From: Streptomyces aquilus
GTDB lineage: Bacteria; Actinomycetota; Actinomycetes; Streptomycetales; Streptomycetaceae
Length of the DNA: 64,000 nucleotides
Assembly (NCBI RefSeq): GCF_003955715.1
Contig: NZ_CP034463.1
Location: 10,168,001-10,232,000 of the forward strand
Reading direction: 5' to 3'
The stretch's first letter is position 1, and each line of letters opens with the position of its first letter. The notes under the pieces are model-generated. The model was not told where the DNA came from. It did not search any database and saw only the letters and a list, made by a program, of their open reading frames with translations. Shown piece after piece: positions 55,009 through 63,479 of the stretch. Made by a program: the position numbers and the translations under genes.

Positions 55009-55994
55009 CGGTACGCCTCCACGGCCTGCTGTCCGTAGCCGTGTTCGGACCGCTCGGCGGGCGGCCTCGTGCGGCGGTCCGGGACCCGTACGGAGGAACG
55101 TTTCAGCCAGCGGTCGGTGCCGTCGTAGCGGGCGGTGAAGGGGACCCGGCCGTGCACGACGAGGTCGTTGTCCACGACCAGGACGTCTCCGGGTTCGAGG
55201 CTGACGGCCACGGAGACCCGGGCGAGCTCGTCCTGGAGGCGGGCGTAGGCCGCGCGGTGCTCCTCGGACGCCTGGTCGAGCGGGGTGTAGGCGGGGTCGA
55301 AGCGCAGGGTCGGTCCGTCCGGTGACTCCCAGAGCGTGGGGACCGGCGGTGGGTCCCCGGCGTAGGACTGGGCCTCGGCGTAGGCGTCGTCGGGAAGGAT
55401 CGGCAGGACCGGCCGACTGAGCAACTCGACTTCCTCCTGGGCCAGTTGTACCTGCCGGACGCTCGCGGCCGTGGTGGCGACGGCGTCGTGGTTGCGCAGG
55501 CAGCCCAGGACCAGCAGATGGGCCCGGGCCGGATGGAAGGCGTCCTCGGTGTGCGGGCTGAGCAGCACGCTGCTGCTGGCGCCGGTCTGTTCGTCCTCGT
55601 GGCCGGGCGAGGGCACGATGTTGTGCACGAAGCGGCCGTCCTGCTGGCCCTCCCAGGCCAGGGGGGTGCCCATCACTGTGGAGAGCAGGAGCAGGACGAC
55701 ATCGTACACCGCCCCGGCGTCGCCGGCACTCGACCAGTGGGCCGGGGTGGGGCCGATGGCCGTGTCGTCCAGGGGCAGACCGCGCAGGACGAACAGCCCG
55801 TCCGGGGTATCGACGGGGCGGCAGGCCGTCCGGATCTCGTCACCTAACGAGGCCGCGACGGCGGGAACTCGGGCGAGCAGGTCCGGATGGGTGGCGGTGC
55901 CGTCATGGGCGGTGAGTAGGTCGTGGGCTGCGGTGATGAGTTCCGCTGCGGCATGGGAGTGAAGCGGACGTACAGGCGCAGCTGCCGTCGGCAT
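55005..55994 (-). CDS. Fe(II)/2-oxoglutarate amino-acid hydroxylase (clavaminate synthase/AsnO/VioC-like)
   Basis: A 329-aa TauD-fold dioxygenase. The metal triad is H148-x-E150 in SPHTEDAFHP and H281 in DLVVHGR. The 2-oxoglutarate-binding Arg is in DRWLKRSSVR (about 299). The HxE form, rather than HxD, marks the AsnO/VioC/clavaminate synthase group that hydroxylates free or simple amino acids, often at the beta carbon. I chose the ATG at 55994 (GGACGG upstream). It is the first gene of the leftward iron-boxed operon. A beta-hydroxylated amino acid would add a metal-binding hydroxyl to the product. Confidence 0.83.
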   Translation of the reverse strand: MPTAAAPVRPLHSHAAAELITAAHDLLTAHDGTATHPDLLARVPAVAASLGDEIRTACRPVDTPDGLFVLRGLPLDDTAIGPTPAHWSSAGDAGAVYDVVLLLLSTVMGTPLAWEGQQDGRFVHNIVPSPGHEDEQTGASSSVLLSPHTEDAFHPARAHLLVLGCLRNHDAVATTAASVRQVQLAQEEVELLSRPVLPILPDDAYAEAQSYAGDPPPVPTLWESPDGPTLRFDPAYTPLDQASEEHRAAYARLQDELARVSVAVSLEPGDVLVVDNDLVVHGRVPFTARYDGTDRWLKRSSVRVPDRRTRPPAERSEHGYGQQAVEAYR

Positions 55995-56091
55995 GGTGAA
56001 CCGTCCGTTCCGGTGCGGGTGGGGGCGGCGGGCGGAGGCACGTCCCACCGAGTGGCGGGCGGCCGACGGAAACATAGCCATTGCATAGAAG

Positions 56092-56110
56092 ATAGGCAAG
56101 GTTTACCTAA
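56092..56110. promoter_or_regulatory. iron box (DmdR/IdeR type), biosynthesis side
   Basis: ATAGGCAAGGTTTACCTAA matches 14 of 19 bases of the DmdR/IdeR consensus TTAGGTTAGGCTAACCTAA. It lies about 100 bp upstream of the oxygenase gene at 55994. Confidence 0.75.
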
Positions 56111-56157
56111 GTAGGATCTAGATCACGGGCTATGCCCTCTTGTGTGCGGGCAGTTAT

Positions 56158-56176
56158 TCAGGGTAGGCAAACCTAA
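56158..56176. promoter_or_regulatory. iron box (DmdR/IdeR type), uptake side
   Basis: TCAGGGTAGGCAAACCTAA matches 16 of 19 bases of the same consensus and lies 33 bp before the binding-protein gene at 56210. The pair implies that both divergent operons are switched on by iron shortage. Confidence 0.85.
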
Positions 56177-56209
56177 GCAATTGGCCCGCCCTGTGAAATC
56201 GAGGAACAA

Positions 56210-57763
56210 GTGGACCTGACGAGACGTCAACTGCTGTGGGCGGGTGGCGCCATCGGCGCGACCGCACTGCTGGCCGCCTGCGGAAACGGAGACGACGAGC
56301 CCGCCGCGTCCGCCACCGGCGGCTCCGCCAAACCCCGCAAGGGGGGCACTCTGCGTGTCGGCGCCCTCGGCCGGACCGGGGCCGTCACCCGCGACCCGCA
56401 CGGGACCCAGGCCAACGAGAGCGACTACCTCATCCTCAGCCTCGTATACGACACCCTGACCGTGCCCGGAGCCAAGCCGAACACCGAGCCGCGGCTGGCC
56501 GCGAGCTGGACGCCGTCAGTCGACCTCAAGACGTGGAAGTTCAAGCTGGCCGAGGGGGCGAAGTTCCACGACGGCAAGCCGGTGACCGCCCAGGACGTCG
56601 TCTTCTCCCTCAAGCGGCTGCGCGCGACGCCGTCCGGCGCCTCCCGGCTGCCCGGCATCCAGGCGAAGAACATCACCGCGGAGGGCACCGACACCGTCGT
56701 GCTCGTCTCCGACTACGCCAACGCCGAACTCCCCCTGCTCACCCGCCTGACCACCTTCGTCGTCCCCGACGGCACCACCGACAAGGACATCGCCAACGCG
56801 CCCGGCACCGGCCCGTTCAAGCTCGACTGGTTCCGCTCCGGCAACGCCCGCCTGGTCCGCAACGACGCCTGGTATGCCGGGGACGTGTACCTCGACGCCA
56901 TCGAGGTGAAGATCTTCGAGAGCCCCCAGGCGATGACCAACGCGCTGCTGGCCGGCCAGATCGACCTCGCCTCCAACGCCGGTGCCGTGGCGGCCCGCAC
57001 CGCCGCCTCCCGCAAGGACATCCAGACGGTCCGCCGGCCCAACGACATGGCGATGCCCATCGTCATGCGCACCGCCGACGGTCCGTTCGCCGATCCCAAG
57101 GTGCGCGAGGCGCTGCGCCTCGCGGTCGACCGCAAGGCCATGGTCGAACAGGTACTGTCCGGCTACGGCAGCGTCGCCAACGACATCCTGGGCACCGGCG
57201 ACCCGGCCTACGACAAGAGCATCCCGCAGCGCACCCGCGACCTGGTCAAGGCCAAGGCGCTGCTGAAGGACGCGGGGTTCGACACCTCCAAGACCTACGA
57301 ACTCCTCACCACCGAGGACATATCCGGGCTCGCCGAGTCCGCCACCCTGTTCGCCACCCAGGTCCGCGAGGCCGGTGTCAAGGTGAAGGTCGTCAAGCAG
57401 GATTCGGCGGTCTTCTGGGACAAGACCTGGCTCAAGGGCGACCTGTACACGACCTACTGGGGCACCAACGACTCGGTGGTCTTCTTCGCCAGCAAGACGA
57501 TGGTCTCCGACAGCGGCCAGAACGAGGCGGGCTGGGAGGACACCGCGTTTGACGCCGCCTACCAGAAGGCCACCGGCACAGCCGACGACGCCCGGCGCAC
57601 GCAGCTGCTCAAGCAGTTGCAGCAGATCGAGTACGACAGCTCCGGCTATCTGCTGTGGGGCATGGCGGACGGCATCGACCTCGCTGGGGCCACCGTCCGC
57701 GGGCTGCCGACGCTGCCCGGCTACGGCCGGGTCCAGCTCCAAACGGCATGGCTGGCCCGTTGA
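56210..57763 (+). CDS. family 5 (oligopeptide/nickel/opine-type) substrate-binding lipoprotein
   Basis: A 517-aa lipoprotein. The signal has a twin Arg (TRRQLL) and a lipobox ending LAAC (C24), so Tat export is possible. The mature protein has the family-5 fold (LAASWTPSVDLKTWKFKLAEGAKFHDGKPVTAQDVVFSLKR and later AVDRKAMVEQVLSGYGSVAND). Relatives bind peptides, nickel chelates or opine metallophores such as staphylopine (CntA). Siderophore receptors in Streptomyces usually belong to the FecB/FhuD class, so this class points to a small amino-acid-like chelator. The GTG follows GAGGAA. Confidence 0.88.
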   Translation: MDLTRRQLLWAGGAIGATALLAACGNGDDEPAASATGGSAKPRKGGTLRVGALGRTGAVTRDPHGTQANESDYLILSLVYDTLTVPGAKPNTEPRLAASWTPSVDLKTWKFKLAEGAKFHDGKPVTAQDVVFSLKRLRATPSGASRLPGIQAKNITAEGTDTVVLVSDYANAELPLLTRLTTFVVPDGTTDKDIANAPGTGPFKLDWFRSGNARLVRNDAWYAGDVYLDAIEVKIFESPQAMTNALLAGQIDLASNAGAVAARTAASRKDIQTVRRPNDMAMPIVMRTADGPFADPKVREALRLAVDRKAMVEQVLSGYGSVANDILGTGDPAYDKSIPQRTRDLVKAKALLKDAGFDTSKTYELLTTEDISGLAESATLFATQVREAGVKVKVVKQDSAVFWDKTWLKGDLYTTYWGTNDSVVFFASKTMVSDSGQNEAGWEDTAFDAAYQKATGTADDARRTQLLKQLQQIEYDSSGYLLWGMADGIDLAGATVRGLPTLPGYGRVQLQTAWLAR

Positions 57764-58761
57764 CCGACCAGATCACCCCACCGGCCGGTCCCCTGCGCAC
57801 GCTCGCGGGGGACCGGCCAGTCGTCCGTGTCCTCATCCGTGCCGGTCTCGTCCTGGTCAAGCGGACCGTCCTGCTGGCCGTTCTGCTCGCGCTGGTCTTC
57901 ACCGGCGTCGAACTGCTCCCGGGCGACGCCGCCCACGCCACCTCCGAGCGCGGCGAGACCGCCGTGGACCTCGCCCAGCGACGCCACACGCTCGGCCTGG
58001 ACCGGCCCGTCCTGGAACGCTTCTGGGACTGGATGTCCGGCCTGCCCACCGGCGACCTCGGCACCTCGGCGCACGGCGAGAGCGTCACCGACCTCGTCTC
58101 CACGGCCTTCCCCAACACCCTGGTTCTGGGCGCCACTGCACTCCTCCTCACCGCCGTGCTGTCGATCGCCCTGGGCTGCTGGGCTGCACTCCGACCGGGG
58201 GGCCGTCTCGACCAGGCCGTCACCGGCACCTCCACGGCTGTCTTCGCGATCCCCGAGTTCGTGGTGGCCGTCGGCCTGGTTCTGGTGTTCTCCCTGTGGA
58301 CCGGCTGGCTGCCCGCCGTCACACTCGCCGACGCCGACGGAACCCCCTCCTCCTGGACCATGCTGGTCCTGCCCACCCTCGCCCTGACCGTCCCGCAGGC
58401 CGGCTGGAACACCCGGATCGTGCGCGCCGCCCTCGACGACGAGGCCCGCGCTCCGCACGTCGAGACCGCTGTCCTGGACGGTGTCCCGCCGCTCCGCGTC
58501 CTCACCCACCACGTCCTGCCGGGCGCCCTGCCGACCATCGCGACGGGACTCGCCACCTCCTCCGGCATCCTGCTCGGCGGCGCGGTCGTGGTCGAGACCA
58601 TCTTCAACTACCCAGGAATCGGTGCGGTGTTGTCGTCGGCGGTGGCCGACCGGGACACCCCGGTGATCGCCGGGGTGACGGCTCTCGCGGGCGCAGTCAT
58701 CAGCTGCGTGCTGCTGCTGGCGGACCTGGTGCGTGACGTGGTGACGGGAGGCCGGAGATGA
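57748..58761 (+). CDS. DppB-type ABC permease
   Basis: A 337-aa permease with six helices. The segment ETAVLDGVPPLRVLTHHVLPGALP is the EAA-type coupling loop. The ATG at 57748 lies inside the end of the binding-protein gene (16-bp overlap); a TTG at 57760 is an alternative. The gene couples to the next permease by ATGA. Confidence 0.88.
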   Translation: MAGPLTDQITPPAGPLRTLAGDRPVVRVLIRAGLVLVKRTVLLAVLLALVFTGVELLPGDAAHATSERGETAVDLAQRRHTLGLDRPVLERFWDWMSGLPTGDLGTSAHGESVTDLVSTAFPNTLVLGATALLLTAVLSIALGCWAALRPGGRLDQAVTGTSTAVFAIPEFVVAVGLVLVFSLWTGWLPAVTLADADGTPSSWTMLVLPTLALTVPQAGWNTRIVRAALDDEARAPHVETAVLDGVPPLRVLTHHVLPGALPTIATGLATSSGILLGGAVVVETIFNYPGIGAVLSSAVADRDTPVIAGVTALAGAVISCVLLLADLVRDVVTGGRR

Positions 58762-59606
58762 CGATCGTGTCCGCGATGAAGGCGGCCAGGTCCCCTCGTA
58801 TCAAGAGCTCGCCGCTTCTTCGTGTGCTGCCCGCCCTCCTGCTCGTCGCGCTCGCGCTGATCGGCCCCTGGATCGCCCCGCACGCGGTGGACGAGCCCGT
58901 TGCCGTCCCGTTTGCCGGTCCCGGAGGTGAGGCACGCCTCGGCGGCGACCAGCTGGGCCGGGACGTGCTGAGCCGACTGCTCGCGGGCGGGCGTGAACTG
59001 GTGCTGTCCGCCCTGCTGATCGCCGTCGTGGTGACCGCTCTCGCCGCCGTCCTGGGCGTGATCGGCGCGCTGCGCCCGCTGGTCGGCCGGATCGTCGAGC
59101 GCGTCGCCGACGTACTGATCCTGCTGCCGGCGGTGCTCGGCATCATGCTCGTCTCGCTGTCCTGGCCCGGCGGCGGCCGACTCGCGATCATCGTCGCCGC
59201 GACCGCGCTGGGCCTGCCGTACGCGGTGCGGCTCGCGGCAGGCGCGGCGGCACCCGTGGCGGCCTCCGGATACGTGGAGGCGGCGGCTGCCGGCGGTGAA
59301 CGTCTCTGGGTGCTCGTCGTGCGCGAGGTGCTGCCCAACATGCGGGCCACACTCCTGGCCCTGTTCGGTCTGCGCTTCGTCGAGGCGGTCTACGTCGTCG
59401 CCACCGCCGGCTTCCTCCAGGTCGGCCCCCAACCCCCCGCCGCCGACTGGGCGTTGATGATCCGGGAGAACTCCTCGGGGCTGCTGCTCAACCCCTGGGC
59501 CGTGGTGGCCCCCAGCCTCGCGGTCGGCCTGCTCGCCCTGTGCGTCAACCTCGCGGCCTCCGCCCTCGCACCCCAGACCGGCCGGAAGGCGGTAACCGTC
59601 CTGTGA
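58758..59606 (+). CDS. DppC-type ABC permease
   Basis: A 282-aa permease with six helices. It has the DppC-like N-terminal loop (GGDQLGRDVLSRLLAGGR) and a coupling loop YVEAAAAGGERLWVLVVREVLPNM. The ATG overlaps the DppB-like stop and the stop overlaps the ATPase GTG, so the importer genes are tightly coupled. Confidence 0.9.
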   Translation: MTIVSAMKAARSPRIKSSPLLRVLPALLLVALALIGPWIAPHAVDEPVAVPFAGPGGEARLGGDQLGRDVLSRLLAGGRELVLSALLIAVVVTALAAVLGVIGALRPLVGRIVERVADVLILLPAVLGIMLVSLSWPGGGRLAIIVAATALGLPYAVRLAAGAAAPVAASGYVEAAAAGGERLWVLVVREVLPNMRATLLALFGLRFVEAVYVVATAGFLQVGPQPPAADWALMIRENSSGLLLNPWAVVAPSLAVGLLALCVNLAASALAPQTGRKAVTVL

Positions 59607-61174
59607 GCCACGCCCGCCAGCAGTACGTCCAGCCAGCGGCGGCGCCCGACGAGGCCCCCGCGGTCCGGATCACCGGCCTCGCCGTTGCCGCGCCTGACGG
59701 GCACCTGCTCGTGAACGACGCCTCGCTGACCCTCCGTCCGGGCCGCCTCACTGCCCTCACCGGCCCCTCGGGCTCCGGCAAGACCACCCTGCTGCGGGCC
59801 GTCACCGGCCTGCTCCCGCCCGGCACCACCCGCAGCGCCGGTCAGGTCGAGGTACTGGGCCAGGACGTCTTCACCCTTTCCGAACGGGAGCTCCGGGCCC
59901 TTCGCGCCACCCGCCTCGCCTACGTCGGCCAGGACCCCGGCTCCGCCCTCAACCCGCGGATGCGCGTGCGGTCCCTCATCCGCGAACTCGCAGCCGACCG
60001 CGGGCCGGACGCGGTTGCCGCGCTCCTCAACGAGGTACGCCTTCCCGACCCGGGCGTCCTCGCCGCCCGTCGGCCCGGCGCGCTCTCCGGCGGCCAGCAG
60101 CGCCGCGTCGCCCTCGCCCGAGCCCTGGCCCGACACCCGCGGATCCTCCTGCTGGACGAGCCCACGGCCGGCCTGGATCCAGCACTCCGTGACGAGATAG
60201 CCGAGCTGCTGCGCCACCTGGCCCGCGACCACCGGCTGGCCATCGCCTTCGCTTGCCACGACCCGGACGTCGTCGAGCGGTTCGCCGACGAGACGGTCGA
60301 CCTGGGCACGTCCCCGCTCCGGCCGCCCACACCTTCCCTCGCGCAGACAGTGGCGCGACCGGGCACAGAGGCGCGGAAGGCAGTCACAGCACGGCCGGAC
60401 ACACCGGGCGGCGCCGACGACACCCCCGTACTCGAGGCACACGGCCTCCACGTCTCCTTCCGGGGCACACCGGCACTCACCGGGGTCGAATTCACACTCC
60501 TGCCAGGTGGGTCTGCCGGTGTCGTCGGTGTCTCTGGCTCCGGCAAAACCACCCTGGTACGCACCGTGGCAGGACTTCAGCGCCCGGATTCCGGCACCAT
60601 CCACCTGACCGGAACGACCCTGAGCACCGGACTACGCGGCCGTAACCGCGAGCAGCGACGCGCACTCCAGCTCATCACCCAGAACCCGCTCGGCGCCCTG
60701 AACCCGAGCCGCACCGTCGGCGCCACGATCGGCCGGCCCCTGCGCCTGCACCGACGCTGCACCGCCGCAGAAGTACCCGAAAGGGTGGCGGGCCTGCTCG
60801 AACAGGTGGGTCTGCCGACCGCGTTCGCTACGCGCTACCCGCACGAGCTGTCCGGCGGACAGCGCCAGCGGGTCGCCATCGCGCGAGCCGTCGCCGCCGA
60901 TCCGCACGTCCTGATCTGCGACGAGATCACCTCCGCGCTCGACGCGGACACCGGCCGGGCCATCATGGACCTGTTGATCGGGCTGCGCGTGGAGCACGGC
61001 ATGGCCCTCGTCGTCATCAGCCACGATCTGTCCATCATCGCCGGCTACACAGAGACCGTCACCGTGCTGGAAGCCGGCCGCGTCGTGGAGTCGGGGCGGA
61101 CGGCCGAGGTGTTCGCCGCCCCCGCACATGAGGCGACCAGGGCACTGCTTGGCGCCTCCGCCATGGTCGGCTGA
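59603..61174 (+). CDS. fused DppD-DppF-type double ABC ATPase
   Basis: A 523-aa protein with two complete ATPase domains in one chain. Domain 1 has Walker A GPSGSGKTT (about residue 56), signature LSGGQQRR and Walker B ILLLDEPTAGLD. Domain 2 has Walker A GVSGSGKTT (about 315), signature LSGGQRQRVAIA and Walker B LICDEITSALD, where Pro of the usual DEP is Ile. A Pro/Thr-rich linker (about 240-290) joins them. Dpp/Nik importers usually have two separate ATPases, so this is a fusion. It ends the iron-boxed uptake operon. Confidence 0.9.
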   Translation: MSHARQQYVQPAAAPDEAPAVRITGLAVAAPDGHLLVNDASLTLRPGRLTALTGPSGSGKTTLLRAVTGLLPPGTTRSAGQVEVLGQDVFTLSERELRALRATRLAYVGQDPGSALNPRMRVRSLIRELAADRGPDAVAALLNEVRLPDPGVLAARRPGALSGGQQRRVALARALARHPRILLLDEPTAGLDPALRDEIAELLRHLARDHRLAIAFACHDPDVVERFADETVDLGTSPLRPPTPSLAQTVARPGTEARKAVTARPDTPGGADDTPVLEAHGLHVSFRGTPALTGVEFTLLPGGSAGVVGVSGSGKTTLVRTVAGLQRPDSGTIHLTGTTLSTGLRGRNREQRRALQLITQNPLGALNPSRTVGATIGRPLRLHRRCTAAEVPERVAGLLEQVGLPTAFATRYPHELSGGQRQRVAIARAVAADPHVLICDEITSALDADTGRAIMDLLIGLRVEHGMALVVISHDLSIIAGYTETVTVLEAGRVVESGRTAEVFAAPAHEATRALLGASAMVG

Positions 61175-61224
61175 CGAGCCCGGGCGGGGCACGGCCGGAT
61201 CGACGCGTCTGCCGGACAGGCTGG

Positions 61225-61956
61225 TCATGCGGTCCAGCCGTGGTCACGCAGAGGGCCGACGTCGTAACCCCGCGCCTGACAGGTGTCCAGAATCCGGGGG
61301 AGCGCCCCCAGCGCCGAGCGCCAGGCGCCGGGGGCGGAGGTGCAGTCGGAGTCGTGGAGCAGGATCGTGCCGCCGCCGTCCAGGTCGGCGGTGACGGTGC
61401 GGTGGACGGAGTTCGGGGTGGCGCGTGCCGTCCAGTCCTCTCCCCAACAGGTCCACAGCACCGGTGTCAGGTCGAGGCGGCGGGCCGCGAGGTGGGCCGC
61501 GGTGGACATGACGCCGTACGGGGGCCGGAAGAGCGTGGGCTGCCGTCCGGTGATCGCGGCGACGGTGTCGCGGGCCCGGCGGAAGTCGTCATAGGTGGCG
61601 CGCGGGCCGCGCAGCAGCAGGGGGCGGTGCAGCCAGCCGTGGACGGCGATCTCGTGTCCGGCCGCCGCGATCTCGCGGACCAGGCCGGGGGAGCGGTGTG
61701 CCTCGCCGCCGAGCAGGAAGAACGTGGCGTGCACTCCGCGCCCGGCGAGCAGCCGTAGAAAGTGCGGAGTGGAGCGGGGGTCGGGGCCGTCGTCGAAGGT
61801 CAGGGCGATGTGGTTCATGCGGCCGCGGCCCGAGAGGCGGGGCATGAGGCGGTTGCGCAGCGGTCCGAAGGTGGAGACGACGGGTGCGGCGTGGGCGGCG
61901 GCGAGGACGGGTACGGCGGCGAGGGCGGCCGTGCGCAGTGTCGGGGCGATGTTCAC
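61225..61956 (-). CDS. NodB-type polysaccharide deacetylase
   Basis: A 243-aa enzyme of carbohydrate esterase family 4. A hydrophobic N-terminal segment (about residues 8-28) anchors or exports it. Motifs are LTFDDGPDP (catalytic Asp and metal Asp), HGWLHRPLLL (usual HxxxH, here His-Gly-Trp-Leu-His) and RPPYG; a late LLHDSD is motif 5. The GTG overlaps the glycosyltransferase stop by 4 bp (GTGA), so both act in one pathway. The substrate may be a cell-wall or lipid-linked amino sugar. Confidence 0.87.
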   Translation of the reverse strand: MNIAPTLRTAALAAVPVLAAAHAAPVVSTFGPLRNRLMPRLSGRGRMNHIALTFDDGPDPRSTPHFLRLLAGRGVHATFFLLGGEAHRSPGLVREIAAAGHEIAVHGWLHRPLLLRGPRATYDDFRRARDTVAAITGRQPTLFRPPYGVMSTAAHLAARRLDLTPVLWTCWGEDWTARATPNSVHRTVTADLDGGGTILLHDSDCTSAPGAWRSALGALPRILDTCQARGYDVGPLRDHGWTA

Positions 61957-63338
61957 GAGTGGTCGTCCTGCGACGGGGAGGTGTGCGCTGGTGGGAGGCC
62001 GTCCGGGTCGAGGCGGTGGCTGATGGCGTGGATGATGTCGGGACCGTCGGTCGTCGCCACCCCGGTGGCGACGGCGCCGGCGCACACGACGGACGCGAGG
62101 ACGGCCGTGGCGGCGAGCCGCCGCGTCGTACGGTGCCGGTGTGCTACCGGACCAGAAACCCGGTCGGGGAGTCCGGACCGGTGCACGCGCGCGATCTCGG
62201 CCGTCGGGCAGCCGTCGGGGGACTGAGCGAACAGGGCGAATCCGGTTGCCCTTTGCCGACGTCCGAGCGGGCCGTCGATCAGCTCGCACAGCACTGCCTT
62301 GAGGTCGGCCGGGTCGCGTATCCAGACGGCTGCGCCGGCTTCGTCCAGGGCGGCGGCGTTGGTCAGCCCGTGCCCGGGTATGCAGCGGTAACTGGCCACG
62401 GGCAGGCCGCAGGCGAATGCCTCCAGCGAGGTGAGCCCGCCGGCGTTCTGGACGAGGACGTCGGCGGCGTGCATCAGAGAGGGCATGTCGTCGACCCAGC
62501 CGAAGGCATGGTCGATGCCGTCGGCGCGCAGCTGCTCGGCCAGGGCCTCGTTGCGGCCGCAGACGACGACCGGGACGGCGGCGCCGGAGTCACGCAGCTC
62601 CCGGGCCACCGTACGGACCGGGCCCACCCCCCAGGACCCGGCGACCAGCAGAGCCAGCGGGGTGTGGGACGGCAGCCCGAACCTCTCCCGGGCGCGGCCA
62701 CGCCCCCGTACGTCGCAGGGCCGGAAACGGGGGTCCGTGACCGGCCCGCGCACGCGCACGTCCCGGGCCCCGGCCGTGCGCGCCTGGGCGGCGGGCACGG
62801 CGTGAGCGGCGAGGTGGACGTCCACACCCGGCGCGACCCACAGCGGATGCACCGAGAAGTCGGTCAGATAGGTGAGGACCGGCACGGTCAGTCGACCGTC
62901 CAGGCGCAGGTTGCCCAGGACTCGGCTGGCCCCGGGGTAGGTGGAGACGACGGCGTCGGTGCCCGGCGGGAGGGCGCGCAGTACCCGGTCCTGTGCCGTG
63001 CGCAGCAGCGCCCGCGCAACCGGCCCGCCGCCCCCAGTGCGCTCGGTGCTGGAGTAGATCCGCTGGTAGGCCCAGGGGGCTCGCACCAGCATCCGGTGAT
63101 AGCCCTCCTGGACGGCGCGGCCCAGGTGGGCGGGGAGCAGGTCTAGCAGGTCGAGGCGGTCCACGGTGTAGCCCTGCGCGGCGAGACGGCGGGCGAGCTC
63201 GGCGGCGGCACCGTCGTGACCGGCTCCCACGCTCGCGGAGACGATCGCGAACCGTCCCGCGCCGGGCGTCGCGGCGGACTGCGGAGGAGGGGCGCCCGTG
63301 AGTGTGTGTCTGGGCGCCGTGCTCACGCGGTGGGGCAT
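61953..63338 (-). CDS. MGDG-synthase-like glycosyltransferase (GT28 type)
   Basis: A 461-aa protein. The first 370 residues resemble monogalactosyl/diacylglycerol glucosyltransferases: SASVGAGHDGAAAELARRL near residue 35, LTYLTDFSVHPLW, a donor site with LVAGSWGVGPVRTVARELR, and FGWVDDMPSLMHAADVLVQN followed by GGLTSLEAFACGLPV. Uniquely, a C-terminal extension carries a membrane helix (about 400-425) and a short extracytoplasmic tail. GGAGG lies six bases before the ATG. Two BlaI-type palindromes lie upstream. It probably glycosylates a membrane lipid. Confidence 0.82.
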   Translation of the reverse strand: MPHRVSTAPRHTLTGAPPPQSAATPGAGRFAIVSASVGAGHDGAAAELARRLAAQGYTVDRLDLLDLLPAHLGRAVQEGYHRMLVRAPWAYQRIYSSTERTGGGGPVARALLRTAQDRVLRALPPGTDAVVSTYPGASRVLGNLRLDGRLTVPVLTYLTDFSVHPLWVAPGVDVHLAAHAVPAAQARTAGARDVRVRGPVTDPRFRPCDVRGRGRARERFGLPSHTPLALLVAGSWGVGPVRTVARELRDSGAAVPVVVCGRNEALAEQLRADGIDHAFGWVDDMPSLMHAADVLVQNAGGLTSLEAFACGLPVASYRCIPGHGLTNAAALDEAGAAVWIRDPADLKAVLCELIDGPLGRRQRATGFALFAQSPDGCPTAEIARVHRSGLPDRVSGPVAHRHRTTRRLAATAVLASVVCAGAVATGVATTDGPDIIHAISHRLDPDGLPPAHTSPSQDDHS

Positions 63339-63373
63339 GGGTTTCCTCCGCAGGGGACGGGAGCGACGGAACT

Positions 63374-63386
63374 CTACGAGTTGTAG
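63374..63386. promoter_or_regulatory. BlaI-type half-perfect operator
   Basis: CTAC-GAGTT-GTAG followed by TAG. It lies 36 bp upstream of the glycosyltransferase ATG and has the same N5 spacing as the stronger site next to blaI. Confidence 0.6.
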
Positions 63387-63415
63387 TAGTTCGCGGTTCG
63401 AAGCCCGGAGCATAC

Positions 63416-63434
63416 CTCCTACAATTAGTAGGAG
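63416..63434. promoter_or_regulatory. BlaI-type operator beside the regulator gene
   Basis: CTCCTAC-AATTA-GTAGGAG has perfect 7-bp arms and lies 45 bp before the blaI-like GTG. It should be the autoregulatory site of the repressor and would also serve the divergent glycosyltransferase operon. Confidence 0.78.
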
Positions 63435-63479
63435 ATGGCCGGGTAGTCTGTGCGGACGGTCGGCGAACGGAGGCATCCG

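Noticed and set aside
56092..56176. Zur (zinc) boxes
   Set aside because: Both sites match the TTAGGTTAGGCTAACCTAA iron-box pattern; no TGAAAATGATTTTCA-like zinc site is visible.
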